A stretch of 64,000 nucleotides of DNA, from the NCBI RefSeq assembly GCF_900142885.1, contig NZ_FRCL01000003.1:17091-81090 (forward strand), in the 5' to 3' direction. Both the position numbers and the translations under genes were made by a program. The first letter of the stretch is position 1; each line of letters opens with the position of its first letter. Positions 38,480 through 45,933 of the stretch are shown in pieces. Source of the stretch: Flavobacterium xinjiangense. GTDB taxonomy: Bacteria > Bacteroidota > Bacteroidia > Flavobacteriales > Flavobacteriaceae. Below the pieces are notes generated by a model that had not been told where the DNA came from, made no database searches, and saw nothing but the letters and a program-made list of their open reading frames with translations.

Positions 38480-38587
38480 ATGGAAACAAAAAAAATAAAA
38501 ACTTGGAAAAAAAACTACACCTGGGTTCTTGTAGTCAACGCCATCTATATTTTGATTTTTTATCTAATAATGCACTTATACTCATAA
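38480..38587 (+). CDS. Single-helix micro-protein, 35 residues
   Basis: ATG at 38480, sequence beginning METKKIKTWKKNYTW, then one transmembrane helix (about VLVVNAIYILIFYLIMHLY) and a stop at 38585-38587. It sits 11 bp after the PIG-L gene and 3 bp before the symporter start, so translation is probably coupled to both. The positive N-terminus should stay in the cytosol. It may be a small subunit of the symporter; that is inference from position and length. Confidence 0.7.
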   Translation: METKKIKTWKKNYTWVLVVNAIYILIFYLIMHLYS

Positions 38588-38590
38588 CTT

Positions 38591-40312
38591 ATGCAACTAT
38601 TTGATTGGATTGTTCTAATAGTCACACTACTTTTTATTGTTATTTATGGCGCTTGGAAAACCAAAGGAAGTAAAAATGTAGAAGATTTTATTCTTGGCAG
38701 CAACGAGACGCCTTGGCATGTAGTGGGGCTTTCAGTTATGGCAACCCAAGCCAGTGCCATTACGTTTCTATCTACACCCGGGCAAGCCTATCATGATGGA
38801 ATGGGGTTTGTACAATTCTATTTTGGACTCCCTATTGCCATGGTCGTTATTTGTGTCACTTTCATACCAATCTATCATAAATTAAAAGTATACACTGCTT
38901 ACGAGTACCTTGAAAAAAGGTTTGATCTTAAGACTCGTTCTCTTGCTGCTCTTCTTTTCCTGTTTCAACGAGGATTAGGAACTGGGTTAACCATTTATGC
39001 ACCTGCTATCATTTTATCGGCATTATTGGGTTGGAATCTTACCATTATGAATATTATTATTGGTGTTTTAGTAATCATATATACCTTCTCTGGCGGGACA
39101 AAAGCGGTAAACGTAACGCAGAAACAGCAAATGTTTGTAATCATGTCCGGAATGTTTATCACCTTTTTTCTGATTTTACATTATTTGCCAAATGATATGA
39201 CTTTTACCAATGCTTTGCATATTGCCGGCGCAAATGACAAAATGAATATTGTTAGCTTTTCAATAGATCCCGAGGAAAAATATACTTTTTGGAGTGGTAT
39301 TACAGGCGGTTTTTTTCTGGCGTTAGCTTATTTTGGGACTGATCAATCTCAGGTTGGACGTTATTTATCAGGAAAATCGGTAAGGGAAAGCCAAATGGGA
39401 TTGATCATGAATGGTCTTTTAAAAGTTCCTATGCAATTCTTTATTTTACTTACCGGGGTAATGGTTTTTGTCTTCTTCCAATTCAATCCAGTTCCATTAA
39501 ATTTTAATCCAAATAATAAAATTATAGTTGAAAAATCGGCTTTTAAAGGAGAATATCACGCATTGGAAAAAAAATTGGATGATTTATCCGAAGACAAAAA
39601 AGTGATTAATCTACTCTATATCGAGCAGTTAAATCAAGATTATGACAATCCAATTCTTCGAAAAGAATTAATAACTTTATCCAATAAGGAAAAAGATTTA
39701 AGAGATCGAGCTAAAGAAATTATTCTAAAAGCCGATAGTGGCAGCGAAACTAACGACAAGGATTATGTTTTTTTTCACTTTATCCTGCATTACTTACCTA
39801 AAGGCCTTATTGGTTTATTACTGGCAGTTATTATTTCCGCAGCCATGTCTTCAACAGCTTCTGGACTGAATGCACTGGCGTCAACCACAGCAATTGACAT
39901 TTACAAACGCAATCTAAAAGAAGAAAAATCAGAAAGGCATTATTTGAATGCCACTAAGTTTTTTACGCTGCTTTGGGGAATTGTCGCTATTCTTTTTGCT
40001 TGTATTGGTACTTTATTTGAAAATCTGATTCAATTAGTAAATATAATCGGATCTATTTTTTACGGAACAGTTCTTGGAATTTTTCTGGTAGGATTTTATG
40101 TTAAACAGGTAAAGTCTCAAGCTATATTTTATAGCGCCGTATTTAGCCAAATTACAATTTTTGTTATATACTATTATGCGATTTATATTTACCCAAGCGG
40201 TGAAGAAAAACTGGGTTATCTCTGGTTGAATTTTATTGGAGCAATGTTATCAATTATAATTTCGTCAATATTACAAACGACTATTTTTAGAAAGGAAAAA
40301 GCAGTCGCTTAG
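38591..40312 (+). CDS. Sodium:solute symporter (SSS family)
   Basis: Inner-membrane sodium-coupled transporter of 573 residues, with the SSS hallmarks near TM1-2 (MATQASAITFLSTPGQAYHDG), GTDQSQVGRYLS, and AAMSSTASGLNALASTTAIDIY. About 13 helices. A charged, coiled-coil-like insertion of about 80 residues (roughly 310-395, rich in Lys/Glu/Asp) interrupts the usual helix spacing. The substrate is unknown; the PIG-L gene upstream suggests a sugar, amino-sugar or its conjugate. Ends at a strong bidirectional terminator. Confidence 0.92.
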   Translation: MQLFDWIVLIVTLLFIVIYGAWKTKGSKNVEDFILGSNETPWHVVGLSVMATQASAITFLSTPGQAYHDGMGFVQFYFGLPIAMVVICVTFIPIYHKLKVYTAYEYLEKRFDLKTRSLAALLFLFQRGLGTGLTIYAPAIILSALLGWNLTIMNIIIGVLVIIYTFSGGTKAVNVTQKQQMFVIMSGMFITFFLILHYLPNDMTFTNALHIAGANDKMNIVSFSIDPEEKYTFWSGITGGFFLALAYFGTDQSQVGRYLSGKSVRESQMGLIMNGLLKVPMQFFILLTGVMVFVFFQFNPVPLNFNPNNKIIVEKSAFKGEYHALEKKLDDLSEDKKVINLLYIEQLNQDYDNPILRKELITLSNKEKDLRDRAKEIILKADSGSETNDKDYVFFHFILHYLPKGLIGLLLAVIISAAMSSTASGLNALASTTAIDIYKRNLKEEKSERHYLNATKFFTLLWGIVAILFACIGTLFENLIQLVNIIGSIFYGTVLGIFLVGFYVKQVKSQAIFYSAVFSQITIFVIYYYAIYIYPSGEEKLGYLWLNFIGAMLSIIISSILQTTIFRKEKAVA

Positions 40313-40349
40313 CAGTACAAACTTTTAAATCAATTAATCATTTACAATA

Positions 40350-40388
40350 GAAAATCCCGTCTTGGAATTAACAAGACGGGATTTTCTA
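40350..40388. terminator. Bidirectional terminator after the SSS symporter
   Basis: AAAATCCCGTCTTG-gaattaa-CAAGACGGGATTTT, a perfect 14-bp stem between convergent genes. Confidence 0.95.
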
Positions 40389-40409
40389 TTAAGTTTAAAA
40401 AACAAAGTA

Positions 40410-41255
40410 TTAATTCTTACTCCATTCTGCTATGCTTTCTTTATTCATTTTTACGTAGTCTTGGTTTTTTGCTTTTTCAGCTGCAGCCAATGAAATTTTA
40501 GCAGTTTCAATAGCTCCTTTTTTATCACCAAGTTTTGCTTGTATCAATGATTTTAAACGGTAGTAAAAAAATGGTTTGTCCTGATTCATATCTAACGCTT
40601 TATTCACATAAACTAATGCTTTAGCATTATCGCCATTTGATTGATATAAAAATTGTGCCGCAGAAAAATAATCACCTGCAGTTGGACCTGCTAATGCTTT
40701 TTCTATACTTGCCATTGCCGTTTTTTGAGTAGGTACATCAAATTTTAAAGCTACATAAGAACTTTCCCAATACATTTCTAAGTAGGCAAAATTATTATCT
40801 AAATTACTTATTCCGATGGTAAAAGTTTCAACTGGTTTTGGCAAAGTCTCTTCCTTTACAGTTGTTCTTAATACGACATTAGCTTCGTTCCAAACTTCTG
40901 GATTTCCCCAATTATCAGTCGTAGAATAAAATATTATTTCCCAGCTTTCTATTTTAGGTACAGTGTACAAAGCATACTTACCTTTTTTGAGAGTCTTACC
41001 ATCAATAACTACATCATCACTAAATGATATTGTTGTATTTTCATTAGCTCCCGTTCTCCATACTTTTCCAAAAGGGATTAAATTACCAAAAACAGCTCTT
41101 CCTCTGGCACTTGGTCTGGAATAATTAATTTCAACTTGGGTTAAACCAACGGTTTGATTGATTATCGCTCTAGGACTGGCTTGCGGTGTTTTAACTTGTG
41201 CTTCAATGGTGAAATTTGCAATAATGATAGCAAATGCAATTAGAATGTTTTTCAT
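40410..41255 (-). CDS. DUF2911 protein with C-terminal TPR
   Basis: Exported protein of 281 residues. Start set at 41255 (MKNILIAFAII signal peptide); the in-frame TTG at 41279 is inside the -7 box TAAATTTG (41284-41277). The DUF2911 domain (about 25-165) shows RAIINQTVGLTQVEINYSRPS, GRAVFGNLIPFGKVWRTGANE, and KGKYALYTVP. TPR-like helices follow (about 185-275). Biochemical role unknown; the family is almost confined to Bacteroidota. Monocistronic by its promoter and shared terminator. Confidence 0.9.
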   Translation of the reverse strand: MKNILIAFAIIIANFTIEAQVKTPQASPRAIINQTVGLTQVEINYSRPSARGRAVFGNLIPFGKVWRTGANENTTISFSDDVVIDGKTLKKGKYALYTVPKIESWEIIFYSTTDNWGNPEVWNEANVVLRTTVKEETLPKPVETFTIGISNLDNNFAYLEMYWESSYVALKFDVPTQKTAMASIEKALAGPTAGDYFSAAQFLYQSNGDNAKALVYVNKALDMNQDKPFFYYRLKSLIQAKLGDKKGAIETAKISLAAAEKAKNQDYVKMNKESIAEWSKN

Positions 41256-41276
41256 AGTGTCTATTTTTATGTTTTC

Positions 41277-41284
41277 CAAATTTA
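41277..41284 (-). promoter_or_regulatory. -7 box of the DUF2911 gene
   Basis: TAAATTTG on the minus strand, 21 bases before the ATG at 41255. It decides the start codon choice. Confidence 0.6.
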
Positions 41285-41306
41285 CAAATTCAGGTATTCT
41301 AAAATG

Positions 41307-41981
41307 TTAATTATTCCTTAATTTGGAATCCATTTTTTTTACTTCCTCGAAATCCAATTCATTGAAATGATTAATTATAATATCTGCTTCCGATAAATCT
41401 TGATCTTTTGAATGAATGCTATTATAACCTACACACAAAATTCCAGCAGCTTTTGACGCTCTGACCCCGTTAGTACTATCTTCAATTACAATACAATTTT
41501 CTTTAGGAGCAACTGATAAACTCGCCGCATGTTCAAAAATCGCGGGATGAGGTTTTGATTTAGGAAAATCTTCTCCACTAACCACATGGGTAAAATATTG
41601 ATGCAACCCAAAGCGCTTAAAAACACGCTCGATAGTAACTTTTGAGGCCGAAGAAGCCAATATCAATTGCATTCCGTTTTCGTGTAAATCTTTGATTAAT
41701 TTCCCAACGCCCTCCAGCAATTCTAAATCTTCTTTACTGTCAAAAGCATCATTAAAAATGTTTCTTTTTCTTTGAATTAAATCCTCAACATTATGATTCA
41801 ATTGAAAAGCTTCTTTCAAAGTCTGGAATGTATTTCTTGTGGAAAAACCAGTAAATGAGGTATACATTTCTTCAGTAACAGCAATATTTAATTCTTCAAA
41901 TTGTTTGAAATAAGCATAACGGTGTACTGGTTCTGTGTCGACAATTACGCCATCCATGTCAAAAATTACTGTTTGTATCAT
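41307..41981 (-). CDS. HAD-superfamily hydrolase, beta-phosphoglucomutase-like
   Basis: Cytosolic phosphatase or mutase of 224 residues. Motif I FDMDGVIVDTEP, a helical cap (about 17-85), motif II LASSASK (residue about 115), lysine in SKPHP (about 148), and motif III VIEDSTNGVRAS. The DxDG(V/I)xxDTEP form and cap size point to the beta-phosphoglucomutase/phosphatase group. Substrate unknown. It lies 62 bp downstream of the tcdA gene on the same strand and may be in the same operon. Confidence 0.92.
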   Translation of the reverse strand: MIQTVIFDMDGVIVDTEPVHRYAYFKQFEELNIAVTEEMYTSFTGFSTRNTFQTLKEAFQLNHNVEDLIQRKRNIFNDAFDSKEDLELLEGVGKLIKDLHENGMQLILASSASKVTIERVFKRFGLHQYFTHVVSGEDFPKSKPHPAIFEHAASLSVAPKENCIVIEDSTNGVRASKAAGILCVGYNSIHSKDQDLSEADIIINHFNELDFEEVKKMDSKLRNN

Positions 41982-42042
41982 TTTATTTTTAGATTATTAG
42001 ACCTTTTAGATTTCTTAGATTTTTAGAACTGAATTCTGACAA

Positions 42043-42756
42043 CTATTTCTTAAGCAAATACCGAATCGCCGTTTCCGCAGCATACAAACCAAATAATCCT
42101 GGCATATAACTATTCGTTCCGTAAAATGATTTTTTAAAATTGGAACCATCCGTCATTTTTAAACTGGATTCGTCTTGAATTTCAGAAGAAAAAACGACTT
42201 TCAATTTGTCAATTTTAAATTCTTTTAATCGTCTTCGGATGGTTTTTGCAAAGAAACAATTGACAGTATTTGTAATATCAGTCACTTTCACTTTAGAAGC
42301 TTCCATTTTTCCGCCAGCACCCATACTGCTTATAATTTTTACTCTTTTCCTTTTGGCTGCAATAATCAAATTCAGTTTTGGAGTTACGCTGTCAATGCAA
42401 TCCAAAACATAATCAAATTCATCCGAAACAATCTCGAAAGCACGCTCAGGCGAAAGAAATTCCTGCACACGGGTCAATTTCAATTCAGGATTAATATCCA
42501 TTAGTCGATCGCCCACAATAGTAACTTTGGGCTGTCCCACAGAAGAATGCAAAGCGGGTAACTGTCTGTTTATATTGGTAATATCAACTACATCTCCATC
42601 TACAATTGTCATTTTTCCCACTCCTGCTCTCGCCAAAAATTCGGCAGCAAAAGATCCCACACCACCAAGTCCTACGACTAGTACATTTGCATTTTGTAAT
42701 TTATTTAAACCTTCTTTTTTAAATAAAAGTTCGGCTCTTTCCGTCCACTCTGCCAT
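42043..42756 (-). CDS. tcdA: tRNA threonylcarbamoyladenosine dehydratase
   Basis: ThiF/E1-like enzyme of 237 residues that cyclises t6A37 of tRNA to ct6A with ATP. ATP-binding GLGGVGSFAAEFLARAGVG (about 30-48), IVDGDVVDITNINRQ, DCIDSVTPK and a cysteine-containing NTVNCFFAKTIRRRLK region are present. The C-terminal NSYMPGLFGLYAAE is typical of TcdA rather than MoeB or ThiF. It is 25 bp downstream of the TatD gene. Confidence 0.93.
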   Translation of the reverse strand: MAEWTERAELLFKKEGLNKLQNANVLVVGLGGVGSFAAEFLARAGVGKMTIVDGDVVDITNINRQLPALHSSVGQPKVTIVGDRLMDINPELKLTRVQEFLSPERAFEIVSDEFDYVLDCIDSVTPKLNLIIAAKRKRVKIISSMGAGGKMEASKVKVTDITNTVNCFFAKTIRRRLKEFKIDKLKVVFSSEIQDESSLKMTDGSNFKKSFYGTNSYMPGLFGLYAAETAIRYLLKK

Positions 42757-42781
42757 AATAAAAGTTTATTCGTTAATTTGG

Positions 42782-43438
42782 TTATCTGTTTATTTGTTTA
42801 AAAATAGTATCAAAATTACTATTCACCAATTCCTGTATTTCTTCTACCGAAACTCCTTTGTATTTTGCTGCCAAAGCATAAACGGTAGCCAAACTTTCTA
42901 CAGCAGTATCCGTTTCCAAGAAAAATCGATCATTCGGCATACTTTTAAAAACGGTTTCCAGCTCGGGATTTAACAATAAATATTTCCCAAACGAAATATA
43001 AAATCCGTTTTCCAATAACTGTTTCGCTAACTGTTCACTTTTGGAAAACCCATGAATTAATATTGGAACCGTAATATTTAATTTTTGTATAGTTTCAATT
43101 AATTCCTGAAAAGCCGCAACACAATGAATCACAACTGGTTTTTGATATTTCTGTGCCAAAAGCAATTGCTTTTCGAAAACCAACTGCTGTAAATCCATTG
43201 GAACTTCAATGCGCTTATCAAGTCCGCATTCACCCAAAGCTAGGCAACTTGGTTCTTGCAATTTACTTTCTAATACTTCAAAATCAGATTCTAATCGTTC
43301 TTCAACAATAAACCAAGGATGAATTCCAATCGAATAAAATGGAATCGTTTCATCAAATTCCCAAGGATATTGATTTACTAATTCCAAAACTCCCGGTTGA
43401 TTCGTGAATTTATGGGTATGTAAATTAAAGAACTCCAT
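42782..43438 (-). CDS. TatD family metal-dependent hydrolase
   Basis: TIM-barrel hydrolase of 218 residues, shorter than the 260 typical of TatD. Visible: FNLHTHKF near the start, SIGIHPWF, ALGECGLDKR, VIHCVAAF, ILIHGFSK and the metal aspartate in FLETDTA. TatD enzymes are DNases or related phosphoesterases; some act in DNA repair or quality control. Its ATG overlaps the stop of the DUF1684 gene upstream by one base (TAATG), so translation is coupled. Confidence 0.9.
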   Translation of the reverse strand: MEFFNLHTHKFTNQPGVLELVNQYPWEFDETIPFYSIGIHPWFIVEERLESDFEVLESKLQEPSCLALGECGLDKRIEVPMDLQQLVFEKQLLLAQKYQKPVVIHCVAAFQELIETIQKLNITVPILIHGFSKSEQLAKQLLENGFYISFGKYLLLNPELETVFKSMPNDRFFLETDTAVESLATVYALAAKYKGVSVEEIQELVNSNFDTIFKQINR

Positions 43439-44040
43439 TAGTCATGGAATTTTTTAACTCCGGCTTTTATTTCGATATTCAAATCGTTTTCCAAAGGTAC
43501 TTTTGGACAAGAATATTTATGACTGTAAGCACAATACGGATTATAGGAAGTATTAAAATCAATAACCATCGCTGCGCCTTCAGGAACTTTCATATCAATA
43601 TATTTTCCACCTATATAGCTTTCATTACCGCAAGTCAAATCTGAAAACGGTAAAAATAAATAGTCTTTGTATTCCTCTTTTTTTGAAAGTTCAATATTTT
43701 TGTAAATATTCAGTTTAAAATCTTTTCCATCTAAAACAAAATAAGCTTCACCGTATTTTACATACATTGGTTTTCTTTCCCCGGTCGTCTTCATTTCAAA
43801 TGGCTTTTCATTTTCTGTTCTGACAAATTTTGCGATCACAAAGAACTTCTCGTTTATAGGATAAAAATCTAACGTTTTAAAAACCGCTAAATCTTCCGCC
43901 AATAAAGGACTTGTGTTTGCATCGGCATACTCCGAGTTTATGACTTCTTGAAATTTAGTAACAGATGATGCATCGAATTTTTCTTGGCCAAAGCCAAAAT
44001 TCAATTGCACTAAAAAAACGAATAGCAGAATAGTTCTCAT
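43438..44040 (-). CDS. DUF1684 family exported protein
   Basis: Protein of 200 residues with start set at 44040 (MRTILLFVFLVQLNFGFGQ signal peptide); the longer reading puts a charged stretch in front. The DUF1684 core contains YGEAYFVLDGKDFKLNIYKN, LFLPFSDLTCGNESYIGGKYID, DFNTSYNPYCAYSHKYSCPKVP. The C-terminal cysteines may form disulphides. Function unknown. It begins the DUF1684-TatD-tcdA-HAD unit, divergent from the MFS gene. Confidence 0.88.
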   Translation of the reverse strand: MRTILLFVFLVQLNFGFGQEKFDASSVTKFQEVINSEYADANTSPLLAEDLAVFKTLDFYPINEKFFVIAKFVRTENEKPFEMKTTGERKPMYVKYGEAYFVLDGKDFKLNIYKNIELSKKEEYKDYLFLPFSDLTCGNESYIGGKYIDMKVPEGAAMVIDFNTSYNPYCAYSHKYSCPKVPLENDLNIEIKAGVKKFHD

Positions 44041-44109
44041 TTTTATAATTTTAAGCAAAAATAGTTTAAAAGTTACAATGCTACAAAGACGCATCACTAC
44101 AAAGTTTTC

Positions 44110-44117
44110 TACCTTTG
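44110..44117 (+). promoter_or_regulatory. -7 box of the MFS exporter gene
   Basis: TACCTTTG, 20 bases before the ATG at 44137. No strong -33 visible. Confidence 0.5.
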
Positions 44118-44136
44118 CAAAATTAGAACTTTATAT

Positions 44137-45354
44137 ATGATCCAAACCGCTTTCCAACGCTACATTAACAATTTTAGAGGATTCACAAGAGAAGTATGGA
44201 TTCTTACTTTGATTACTTTTATCAATCGCGCTGGCACGATGGTTTTGCCTTTTTTATCCAAATATTTAAAAGAAGATTTACAATTTTCTTACGCACAAGT
44301 AGGATGGATTATGGTTGCTTTTGGTTTTGGTTCCATGTTAGGTTCTTGGCTGGGTGGTAAATTATCTGATAAAATTGGCTTTTATAAAATCATGGTTTTC
44401 AGTTTATTTACCAGTGGAATTCTTTTATTCTTAGTGCAATACATTCGTACTTTTTGGGGATTGTGCATTGGGATGTTTATTATTATGACCGTCGCCGATA
44501 TGTTTCGTCCTGCCATGTTTGTTTCCCTTGGCACGTATGCAAAACCTGAGAATCGCACCAGAGCATTGACTTTAGTACGATTAGCTGTTAACTTAGGTTT
44601 TACTGCAGGACCTGCTTTGGGAGGTTTAATCATAATGAATTTAGGATATAGCGGGCTGTTTTGGGTAGATGGAAGTTCTTGTATTGTTTCCATTTTGATT
44701 TTTGCATTATTGGTAAAAGAACGCAAAAAACCCGCCGACTTAAACTCGGTAAATAATGAAACCGAAATCCCTGCATCTGTTTTCAAAGATAAAATATTCT
44801 GGATCTTCCTGTTTGTATGTTTTGCCACTGCGATGTTATTTTTCCAACTTTTCACCACTTTACCCTTATATCACAATGAGAAATTTGGTTTAACTGAATT
44901 TCAAAGTGGACTTTTGTTATCCCTGAACGGATTATTAATCTTCTTTCTGGAAATGCCAATTGTCAGTTTCAGCCAAAGAAAAGGTATTGATAAACTCAAA
45001 ATTATCCTTTGGGGCAGCTTACTGATGTCCATAAGTTTTTACCTGCTTTTGATAAATACTTGGGCAGGAATATTAGTAATCAGCATAATCATAATCACTT
45101 TTGGTGAAATGTTCATCTTTCCTTTCTCCAATTCTTTTGCTCTAAGCAGAGCTCCAAAAGGACATGAAGGACGCTATATGGCGTTATTTACCATGAGTTT
45201 CAGCTTAGCGCATATTGCGAGTTCTAAGACTGGACTGGAACTCATTGGTCATTTTGGCTACCAAACCAATTGGTTTTTCATGGGAACCCTAGGATTACTT
45301 TCAGTGTTGGGCTGCATTTGGCTGCAAAAATTAGTGCAATTAGAAAATAAATAG
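44137..45354 (+). CDS. MFS transporter, drug-exporter type
   Basis: Twelve-helix transporter of 405 residues. The loop 2-3 motif GGKLSDKIGFYK and the TM5 motif C-like LGFTAGPALGGL suggest a proton-driven exporter (DHA1-like). The TM7-12 half starts after a charged loop (about 195-215). Substrate unknown. It precedes the blaI-like operon by 143 bp but is separated from it by the operator-promoter array, so separate control is likely. Confidence 0.9.
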   Translation: MIQTAFQRYINNFRGFTREVWILTLITFINRAGTMVLPFLSKYLKEDLQFSYAQVGWIMVAFGFGSMLGSWLGGKLSDKIGFYKIMVFSLFTSGILLFLVQYIRTFWGLCIGMFIIMTVADMFRPAMFVSLGTYAKPENRTRALTLVRLAVNLGFTAGPALGGLIIMNLGYSGLFWVDGSSCIVSILIFALLVKERKKPADLNSVNNETEIPASVFKDKIFWIFLFVCFATAMLFFQLFTTLPLYHNEKFGLTEFQSGLLLSLNGLLIFFLEMPIVSFSQRKGIDKLKIILWGSLLMSISFYLLLINTWAGILVISIIIITFGEMFIFPFSNSFALSRAPKGHEGRYMALFTMSFSLAHIASSKTGLELIGHFGYQTNWFFMGTLGLLSVLGCIWLQKLVQLENK

Positions 45355-45426
45355 CTGGTCTTTTAACACATTATTATTCGATTTTTTCATCTAAATGATT
45401 TCGGTTTCAGTTTCAAACTTAAAATT

Positions 45427-45480
45427 TAGTTAAATAACTATAAAAATAGTTTGCAAACTAAAAATATAGTTGTACGTTTG
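45427..45480 (+). promoter_or_regulatory. Promoter and operator array of the blaI-blaR1-like operon
   Basis: Two perfect inverted repeats, TAGTTA-AA-TAACTA (45427-45440) and TAGTTTGCAAACTA (45447-45460), and a half-site TAGTT (45467-45471) start exactly 20 bp apart, about two helical turns. The promoter TTTG (45450-45453), 19 bp, TACGTTTG (45473-45480) lies within the array, so a bound repressor would cover the -33 and spacer. This is the layout expected for autorepression by the BlaI-type product encoded 17 bases downstream. Confidence 0.82.
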
Positions 45481-45497
45481 ATTTAAATAAAGAAATC

Positions 45498-45866
45498 ATG
45501 CAAAAGTTAACTAACAAAGAAGAAGAAATCATGCATATTTTATGGAAGCTAAAAAAAGCATTCGTAAAAGAAGTCATGGCAGAAATCACTGAAGATCAAC
45601 CTCATTACAATACCCTTTCAACTATTGTACGTAACTTGGAAGAAAAAGAATTTGTGTCACACAATGCATTTGGAAACACACACCAATACTTCCCCATCGT
45701 GAGTATTGAAGACTACAGAAAACGCTTCATGAATACAGCAATTGATAATTACTTTAATAGCTCGTATAAAAACATGGTTTCCTTTTTTGCCAAAGAAGAA
45801 AAAATTTCTGCCGCCGAATTACGAGAGATCCTGACCATGATTGAAAATCAAGAAGAAAAAAAATAA
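45498..45866 (+). CDS. BlaI/MecI/CopY-type transcriptional repressor
   Basis: Winged-helix repressor of 122 residues. LTNKEEEIMHILWKLKKAFVKEV and the recognition region NTLSTIVRNLEEKEFV match the BlaI/MecI family; the C-terminal helices (about 75-122) serve dimerisation and carry the protease-sensitive region in classic members. It is followed 67 bp downstream by a BlaR1-like protease gene, the standard pair in which the membrane protease inactivates the repressor on signal. The promoter holds the operator array described separately. The target genes beyond the operon are unknown. Confidence 0.95.
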   Translation: MQKLTNKEEEIMHILWKLKKAFVKEVMAEITEDQPHYNTLSTIVRNLEEKEFVSHNAFGNTHQYFPIVSIEDYRKRFMNTAIDNYFNSSYKNMVSFFAKEEKISAAELREILTMIENQEEKK

Positions 45867-45933
45867 TTCCTGATTAATAGTAGTTTTATTCAAACCAAAA
45901 AACACAACCGCAATAATTTATAATCCAAAGCTT

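Noticed and set aside
44382..44858. 158-residue minus-strand ORF
   Set aside because: It is antisense to the MFS exporter and has no family features.
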